From assembly GCF_004681125.1 (NCBI RefSeq), contig NZ_SIHO01000001.1:817149-881148 (forward strand): DNA of 64,000 nucleotides. Reading direction: 5' to 3'. Source of the stretch: Glacieibacterium arshaanense. Its GTDB lineage: Bacteria > Pseudomonadota > Alphaproteobacteria > Sphingomonadales > Sphingomonadaceae. The notes beneath the pieces were generated by a model. That model made no database searches, was not told the DNA's origin, and saw only the letters and a program-made list of their open reading frames with translations. Below are positions 58,964-64,000 of this stretch, piece by piece (position 1 is the first letter of the stretch; each line of letters opens with the position of its first letter). Both the position numbers and the translations under genes were made by a program.

Positions 58964-59002
58964 CGGGGAGTGGCGCAGCCTGGTAGCGCATCTGGTTTGG
59001 GA
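58964..59002 (+). pseudogene. 5' half of tRNA-Pro (UGG), left junction of the island
   Basis: CGGGGAGTGGCGCAGCCTGG then TAGCGCATC and TGGTTTGGGA: acceptor, D-arm and anticodon loop (TGG) are normal, but after TTTGGGA the sequence departs from tRNA (GCAGCTATCTG). The 3' half is missing, so it is the attL of an element; an intact tRNA-Pro is expected at the far end outside the window. Confidence 0.85.
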
Positions 59003-59006
59003 GCAG

Positions 59007-60122
59007 CTATCTGACCACCCTGTAAGTCCTTGTAACAGTTGAAACTTCTGCTGAATCGTGGGGATTTGGTTCGGGAATAGTTCGGGATTCCGTCGTTACC
59101 ATCGCTGCAAGTACGTCGTCGCCTGTAACGTGTGCATACCGCGCGGTTGTGTTGATGGTCGAGTGACCCGCGAGCTTCTGGGCGATCTTCAGGTTGCCGG
59201 TGGCGCGTGTAATACGAGTGAGCGCGGTGTGCCGCATGTCGTGAAATCGAAAATCCTCGATCTCGGCGTTAGACAATGCCTTTTTCCATTTACGTTCCCA
59301 ACCCTGAGGGGTCATGGGATAACGCTCGCCCTTGATCCTGCGTACCCTATCTAGGCGGGGTGGTGCCGACCTCTCGCACATATAGGTGAACACCTGAGGA
59401 CAAACTTTCGGCCGTCCCTTGATGATCGCTATCAGACGAGGTGGTAAAGGAAATGAATGCCAATCGTCTGATTGTGCTTTCAGTTTGATCTTGGCCGTAC
59501 AGTTGTTGAAATCTACGTTTCGCCATAGCAGCGTAACGACAGCAGTCCGACGTTGGCCCGAAATCATGGCAAACTCTGCGACCGCCGCGATGTCTTCTGG
59601 TAGCTCCGCAAAGAGCCGCAGTTCCTCGTCGGCCAGGAGTTCGCGCACCCGCTCCTTGGGTTCTGGAAGCATCAATTTGCCCCATTCGATGTCATCGCCG
59701 ACATCGAATTTTCGCCGAGCGGTGTAACGCCAAATTTTCCGTGCATGTTCGATTTCGCGGTTAACACTCGCGTTAGACACGGCCTTTCTCCGGAGGGCGA
59801 CATAGTCGTCGAGTTCGGCAAAGCCGACGTCTGAAACTCTGTTTGATTTACCCAGTCCATCGACCAGGTTCGCTAACTGGTATCGTGTGGTTTTGGCGCT
59901 ACGCTGATACTGCCCTTTGTTCGCCCACCACGTGCCAATCGCGTCATCGATTGTAACCTGGGGTTTTGCCGTATTGCCAAAAATTATATTTCGCCGCGCC
60001 TCGGCTTCGACGCGTTCCGCATCTCGCTTATTCGTGCAGCGCGTCGAATCTGCGTACCGCTGGCCATCGATTTGAAAATCGTAGTGCCAGTATCGAGATC
60101 GCTGATGCTTGTAGACGGTCAT
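59007..60122 (-). CDS. int: Tyrosine integrase of the tRNA-Pro island
   Basis: 371 aa. N-terminal SAM-like/arm region (MTVYKHQRSRYWHYDFQIDG), then catalytic residues: Arg in ISGQRRTAVVTL, HxxR in FHDMRH, later histidine in LAGHSTINTT and the tyrosine in ARYAHV. The stop is 4 bp from the broken tRNA-Pro, the usual place for an integrase. Its start overlaps the stop of the upstream gene. Confidence 0.95.
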   Translation of the reverse strand: MTVYKHQRSRYWHYDFQIDGQRYADSTRCTNKRDAERVEAEARRNIIFGNTAKPQVTIDDAIGTWWANKGQYQRSAKTTRYQLANLVDGLGKSNRVSDVGFAELDDYVALRRKAVSNASVNREIEHARKIWRYTARRKFDVGDDIEWGKLMLPEPKERVRELLADEELRLFAELPEDIAAVAEFAMISGQRRTAVVTLLWRNVDFNNCTAKIKLKAQSDDWHSFPLPPRLIAIIKGRPKVCPQVFTYMCERSAPPRLDRVRRIKGERYPMTPQGWERKWKKALSNAEIEDFRFHDMRHTALTRITRATGNLKIAQKLAGHSTINTTARYAHVTGDDVLAAMVTTESRTIPEPNPHDSAEVSTVTRTYRVVR

Positions 60123-60553
60123 CGAGGCACCTGCTGCGACGTGAAGCTTACGAGGCCACTTGATCTTGCCCGCGCACGACGTGGCTTCACAGGCGGATTG
60201 TATTCACTCGGCGGCCCAACGCTGCCCTCCTGTCGGCTTGCAAGGAATGCTGCGACATCTGACAAACGCATACCCCAAATTCTTGGTGTGATTCTGACCC
60301 ACCTGAAAACGCGAGCAGCCTTCATTCGGCGCAGCGTTCGTTCTGATACTCGCATTGCCCTTGCGGCCTCGCGCGGGATCAAGACAGGGTCATCGATGAA
60401 ATCGCTGACGTCGCTTCGATCGCATCCGCCACTGGCGGCGTCCTGGCATCTGATCTGCTGGGCCGGCAAGTTGCGCTGCGCTAACTGATGGGACATCGCC
60501 GGCAGTTTATCGTTTGTGCTGGGCGGTCCCAGGGTTGAAGGTAAATTGTTCAT
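60119..60553 (-). CDS. Excisionase/AlpA-like HTH protein
   Basis: 144 aa from ATG 60553 (a longer frame begins at 60745). The core LIPREAARAMRVSERTLRRM then KAARVFRWVRI is a MerR/AlpA-type HTH, followed by RLSDVAAFLASRQ. It overlaps the integrase start by 4 bp, so the two are coupled; probably directs excision. Confidence 0.65.
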   Translation of the reverse strand: MNNLPSTLGPPSTNDKLPAMSHQLAQRNLPAQQIRCQDAASGGCDRSDVSDFIDDPVLIPREAARAMRVSERTLRRMKAARVFRWVRITPRIWGMRLSDVAAFLASRQEGSVGPPSEYNPPVKPRRARARSSGLVSFTSQQVPR

Positions 60554-61162
60554 TTGGGGCTTGAGGCTACGTTGTTTCTTACCCGCATTATGATTGTTTG
60601 CGGGCGTCAAAGTCGATTTGATTCGCGCGGCCGGCTCGAACTTTATTTCTACAAGCCTCTGAAAAAGATATGGACTTTTCGCAAAACTAGGGCAGGCGTC
60701 TGCGACGCAAATACAATTGTTGACCGGCTGGCGTCTCCCCATCACCGAGAGTTGGCTTCCTACGTGGACCTTCCTGAAGGTGTACGTCGCTCACCAACCT
60801 GACACTCGCCGGCGGCAGAAAATGGCGTTCCGCCGGCCTCGTCGGTTGACGCAGCACGCATTGATCGCACATTGGCTGGCTTCGACCTGATCAGTGCCGG
60901 CTTGGCGAGTAGGAGGGTCCTGCAGGACCTCTGCTGGCGGCCGGCCGAATCATTTCCAACCCACTCGCCGACCGACAGCCATGCCGGCCGGCGCCGTTCG
61001 CGTCCGGGCCGGCCGCGAACTTTCACGATGGCGGCGCCGAAGTTGCCTGCGCTGGCCGGCGCGGTAACGGCATGCCCTAGGTGTTTGACAATGCTCAAAA
61101 AACGACGTGAAATACATTATGATATCGATTGCCAGCCATCAAATCGCTAATGTTGCTGTCCG
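60554..61162. other. Gap of about 600 bp without a supported gene
   Basis: Several short overlapping frames exist but none has gene-like sequence or ribosome sites. The stretch is rich in GCCGGC/GGCCGG runs (about 60800-61070), which may be degenerate coding DNA or recombination debris. Confidence 0.4.
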
Positions 61163-61477
61163 ATGACCGACGAAATTGATCTCGATGAAGACGCCGTTGC
61201 TGCATGGCTCGCGGTCCATGGTGATGCGATGGAGAGTATCATTGCCGAGATCATTTCGACCGAAGGCAGCACCCCCTATGAATTGGATTGTGGCGAACGA
61301 CCGTTGGTAAATTTCCTGGCCGTCCAACTGCCACCTTACCCCGGTACTCACATGATCGATGATCTCTTTAGCTTGTCAGGACAGACTATCCATTGCGTCC
61401 GATCAATCCCCGAACTCGCCGGCCCTTCTGTGCTTGGTAGGAGAGAACGCGCTACCATTCGTTCCAGAATTTGCTAA
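61163..61477 (+). CDS. Hypothetical protein, possibly a remnant
   Basis: 104 aa (MTDEIDLDEDAVAAWLAVHG...). The first 60 residues look protein-like and acidic; the end overlaps the CD-NTase 3' end by 26 bp on the other strand and appears to run on by chance. Perhaps a truncated gene left by rearrangement at the edge of the CBASS unit. Confidence 0.4.
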   Translation: MTDEIDLDEDAVAAWLAVHGDAMESIIAEIISTEGSTPYELDCGERPLVNFLAVQLPPYPGTHMIDDLFSLSGQTIHCVRSIPELAGPSVLGRRERATIRSRIC

Positions 61478-62342
61478 ACGCGTCCAAGTAAGTTTGGAGA
61501 TTTTCTGCTCTCCATGTCACTGGAGAAGTCGGGTTCAAAAGATAATATTGTTCATTTGCGCAGAGAAGTTTTGATCTATCGGATTTCATAATCCAGTTAA
61601 TAGTATTGGCTATAGTTTCCGCATATGATTTGCCGAATAAATATGTCGGTGCGTTGTAAAGCATGCCTTCTAGAAAATATGATGGGGCAATTCCTTCCGA
61701 CAAATATCCACCCGCTATCATCGAATTACGTGAATTTTTAAGAATTCGTACAGACGGCTTATACCATCCTGATGCAGATTGGTGCTTTGCAGTGCAATTT
61801 GCAGAGTGTTGCTTTGGATAGTTAACAATCTTCGTACCATCTGTAGTCCAAAAGCATATACCGGTATCGTATGAATTATCAGTCTGACTGTTGAACTTTC
61901 TATAGCGACGAAATTCTACCGCAGGCAGTACGTCTGCATCGCGACGATTGCCAGAACCTTCGATAAAAATTGCCTTGTTACCGGGTTTTACTGACGATCC
62001 GAATTTGTTTATCAAATGGTTCGAAACTTGATTTTTGAAGTCGCCATAAGAAAAGCCTCCCTTGATAAAAGCCGAGGCGTAAGAGGCGCGTTCAGTCTCT
62101 GAGAGATCGCTCGTATCATCGTAGTAGATTGATTCAGTTGATATAACAACATCGACATCGCTATCTGCATAAATATTTGTATCATTTCCGTATGAACCTT
62201 GTAGAAAAATTGACTTAGATTTTTCTGCGAATGGAGATTCGTTTGCTTCCAAACAGGACTTTATCGAGGCATATGTGTCTTTGGATTGAGTGATCGAGCC
62301 TTGTTTTGCCCAAACATCCAACTGTTGTTCCGGTATTGCCAT
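61452..62342 (-). CDS. CBASS CD-NTase (cGAS/DncV-like nucleotidyltransferase)
   Basis: 296 aa. Polymerase-beta fold with GS at 49-50 and DSDVDVVI (Asp62, Asp64) in LQGSYGNDTNIYADSDVDVV; the third metal-binding aspartate is in RRDADVLP (Asp137). It ends with helical parts (NTINWIMKSDRSKLLCANEQ). Expected to make a cyclic oligonucleotide upon phage infection that activates the effector upstream. Starts 3 bp after the CapV stop. The nucleotide product and clade cannot be read from sequence alone. No Cap2/Cap3 genes, so a type I system. Confidence 0.88.
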   Translation of the reverse strand: MAIPEQQLDVWAKQGSITQSKDTYASIKSCLEANESPFAEKSKSIFLQGSYGNDTNIYADSDVDVVISTESIYYDDTSDLSETERASYASAFIKGGFSYGDFKNQVSNHLINKFGSSVKPGNKAIFIEGSGNRRDADVLPAVEFRRYRKFNSQTDNSYDTGICFWTTDGTKIVNYPKQHSANCTAKHQSASGWYKPSVRILKNSRNSMIAGGYLSEGIAPSYFLEGMLYNAPTYLFGKSYAETIANTINWIMKSDRSKLLCANEQYYLLNPTSPVTWRAENLQTYLDAFSKFWNEW

Positions 62343-62345
62343 CGT

Positions 62346-63290
62346 CTATCCTTGGAGAAGTAATTTTATGTCTGCTTCCCGAGAAGCAAACGACTCGACA
62401 CCTCGTTGACGCAATAGATTCAGCTTGCTCAGATCATATTCGAAAAGATCGGTAGCCATTTCAGGACGCTCAAATGTATCGCTGATTCGAATGGTCGGCA
62501 CATGCTTGAAAAGGATGGCTCTGAGCTGGTCCATCGAGTGCGTGTTGATCTCCAGAGTTTTTTGCAGAAGCTGAACGCTCATAAGGTACTTTGCCCAGCG
62601 CATCTTACTAAGCATCGACGCATGTGGCTCAGGGTAATTCCCTACACCCACGCTCACTACCCGAAGAGATTCAGGTGGGTGCCCGAGCGCTCGGGTGGCA
62701 TCTGCAATGGCGTAAAGGGTCGGATTATTCGCGCAATAACCGCCATCCACCAGTTCCACGTCATCACCGGCCGCCGTATGTACGATCTTTCGATCGAAAA
62801 AAGGATAGGCAGAGCATGAAGCTTGGACCGCATCGGCTATCGATACCCCGAAGCCAGGCACGAAGGTTCCAACTCGACCATGAGCCTGCTCCACACTGCC
62901 CTTGAAAATCATAGGTCTTTCAACGACCCATTTGGTTGCCACAATCCCTATGCCGGTCTTCACACTACTAAACGCAGCGTCGTCAAAAACTTCCTTCGCC
63001 AGTTCAGCGAGCGCCTTAGATTTTTCATCGGGCCGCTTGCGGCGCATGATGCGGGGTACATGCTCCTTATACAGCCGATGAATTTCGTCTACCGAGTAAC
63101 CTTGTGAAATCAGCGCGGCGATGATCGCGCCCGTGCTCGTCCCGAACACTAGATCGAAAGCTTCGTGGAGCGGCTTCGCAAGCATACCTTCTATTTCACG
63201 AAGCACGCCAAGGCTGTAGAAACCTTTGGCACCTCCACCATCCAGGCTCAGTATTCGGAACGGCTGGGAAGGCGTGGGCGAGCTATGCAC
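62346..63290 (-). CDS. capV: CBASS effector: patatin-like phospholipase (CapV-like)
   Basis: 314 aa from GTG 63290. Patatin signatures: glycine-rich DGGGAKGFYSLG (17-28), nucleophile Ser52 in GTSTG, and the dyad aspartate Asp182 in VDGGYC. When bound by the cyclic nucleotide it would degrade membrane phospholipids and kill the infected cell. The start overlaps the end of the resolvase gene by 8 bp; ATG 63377 would lie deep in the resolvase gene and is less likely. Confidence 0.88.
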   Translation of the reverse strand: MHSSPTPSQPFRILSLDGGGAKGFYSLGVLREIEGMLAKPLHEAFDLVFGTSTGAIIAALISQGYSVDEIHRLYKEHVPRIMRRKRPDEKSKALAELAKEVFDDAAFSSVKTGIGIVATKWVVERPMIFKGSVEQAHGRVGTFVPGFGVSIADAVQASCSAYPFFDRKIVHTAAGDDVELVDGGYCANNPTLYAIADATRALGHPPESLRVVSVGVGNYPEPHASMLSKMRWAKYLMSVQLLQKTLEINTHSMDQLRAILFKHVPTIRISDTFERPEMATDLFEYDLSKLNLLRQRGVESFASREADIKLLLQG

Positions 63291-63858
63291 GCTTTTCTGC
63301 GCGCTGAATTGCTGCCCGCGAAACACGGTACTGCTTGGCAAGCGTTCCGAGAGACAACCCTTCTGCGCGCCGGTCACGGATGGCAGCTTGCTCGAAGGCG
63401 TTCAGCTTCGAGGGGCGGCCAAGAATCTTCCCTTCGGCCTTTGCCCGAGCGAGACCTGATTGAGTTCGTTCGACGAGTAGATCGCGTTCAAATTCTGCCA
63501 CTGCCGCAATCACGGACATTGTCATTTTTCCTGCCGCACTGGTCAAGTCAACGCCGCCGAGCGCTAGGCAATGAACACGGACGCCAGTTGATTCCAATCC
63601 CTCAACGGTAGCGCGCACGTCAATCGCTGATCGACCGAGCCGGTCAAGCTTGGTTACCACCAACACGTCACCAGATTCGAGCTTGTCAATGAGCCGGGCA
63701 AATCCCTTTCGCTGCGATGCAGATACTGAACCCGACACAGTTTCCGAAATCAGGCGCTGCTCCTCAATAGCGAAGCCGGCCGCCTCGATTTCCCGGCGTT
63801 GATTGTCAGGGTTCTGCTCTGTTGAAGAGACGCGGCAGTACGCAAATGTTCGCGCCAT
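63283..63858 (-). CDS. Serine recombinase (resolvase/invertase family)
   Basis: 191 aa from ATG 63858. Catalytic Ser11 in FAYCRVSSTEQ, then VVTKLDRLGRSAIDV and AEFERDLLVERTQSGLARAK. C-terminal HTH (AIRDRRAEGLSLGTLAKQYR). Full-length for Tn3-type resolvases. It ends inside the start of capV, so it may be translationally coupled with CBASS. Repeated half-sites just upstream could be its res site. No transposase is seen in the window. Confidence 0.92.
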   Translation of the reverse strand: MARTFAYCRVSSTEQNPDNQRREIEAAGFAIEEQRLISETVSGSVSASQRKGFARLIDKLESGDVLVVTKLDRLGRSAIDVRATVEGLESTGVRVHCLALGGVDLTSAAGKMTMSVIAAVAEFERDLLVERTQSGLARAKAEGKILGRPSKLNAFEQAAIRDRRAEGLSLGTLAKQYRVSRAAIQRAEKRA

Positions 63859-63897
63859 CTCAATCTCCGCATCGAAAACCTGCATCTTTAAGCAGCA

Positions 63898-63972
63898 TGT
63901 ATCGTAACTATGTCAAGTATATTATTCGATACAAACGAAATAACAGCATCGAATACGTTCGTTTCCGATACA
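63898..63972. promoter_or_regulatory. Candidate res-type recombination site
   Basis: TGTATCG (63898-63904) and CGATACA (63927-63933) form an inverted pair, and a third CGATACA is at 63966-63972; TCGTTT/AAACGA sequences accompany the last two. Repeated half-sites upstream of a resolvase gene are typical of res. Confidence 0.45.
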
Positions 63973-64000
63973 AGGCAATCGCCGGCTACCGTTGCCTTTT

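Larger units (their letters stand above)
58964..64000. mobile_element. Integrated defence island in tRNA-Pro(UGG), partial
   Basis: Starts at the broken tRNA-Pro, with an integrase pointing toward the junction, an excisionase-like gene, a CBASS operon and a resolvase. Lower GC in 61.4-64.0 kb marks foreign origin. The right end is beyond the window. Confidence 0.8.

Noticed and set aside
60760-61098. 112-aa frame upstream of the excisionase-like gene
   Set aside because: Arginine/alanine-rich reading of GCCGGC-rich DNA without a ribosome site or family pattern.
1-64000. CRISPR array
   Set aside because: No regular repeat-spacer pattern. The repeated DNA at 29330-29910 is collagen-coding sequence.

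Overview
The window is about 65% GC chromosomal DNA from an alphaproteobacterium. The order tRNA-Leu(UAG)-tig-clpP-clpX, a cyanide-insensitive cytochrome bd pair, a fused indolepyruvate:ferredoxin oxidoreductase and an AceE-like transketolase suggest Sphingomonadales. That placement is an inference from gene content and protein flavour; there is no rRNA here.

Layout. 1-8312 is host DNA: ior (cut by the window start), an outer-membrane barrel protein with a DUF2946 protein, cioAB with a DUF2474 micro-protein, a YcgJ-family protein and a cupin. 8313-51010 is a complete-looking 42.7 kb temperate prophage bounded by a perfect 49-bp direct repeat of the 5' half of tRNA-Leu(UAG). 51053-58920 is host DNA: tig, clpP, clpX, an enoyl-CoA hydratase, the AceE-like protein and an EVE protein. 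From 58964 to the end is the left part of a second integrated element, an island in tRNA-Pro(UGG) with its own tyrosine integrase, an excisionase-like protein, a two-gene CBASS module (CapV phospholipase and CD-NTase) and a serine resolvase with repeats resembling a res site.

The prophage is a mosaic. Its rightward half carries a T7-type set: single-subunit RNA polymerase, ssDNA-binding protein, endonuclease I, primase-helicase, DNA polymerase and 5'-3' exonuclease, plus endolysin, spanins, a Tad2-like anti-Thoeris protein and a dNTP diphosphohydrolase. Its leftward half carries head and tail genes that are not T7-like (SU10/DUF5309-type capsid, matching portal, scaffold, terminase, three ejection-type proteins, collagen-like fibres). 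A 16-bp motif, CTAAACTGCCCATATG, occurs once in front of each of three units: the RNA polymerase gene, the middle genes and the leftward late operon. It is the best candidate for the phage polymerase promoter. Between two terminators that point at each other (23.1 and 26.9 kb) lies a cargo pocket with two unknown membrane proteins and a methyltransferase-nuclease fusion followed by a ParS-like protein.

The att site lies inside the 3' end of int, so integration changes the integrase C-terminus, separates the early genes at the right end from the RNA polymerase gene at the left end, and moves tRNA-Leu(UAG) off its native promoter. In the circular form the early genes, int, RNA polymerase and replication genes become contiguous, as in T7. 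I see no CI-type repressor. The likely switch is at 8637-8713, where a sigma70-type promoter, a dyad and the phage promoter lie in series ahead of the polymerase gene. A candidate structured RNA at about 48990-49125 and a shared element at 46690 and 49301 are other unexplained parts.
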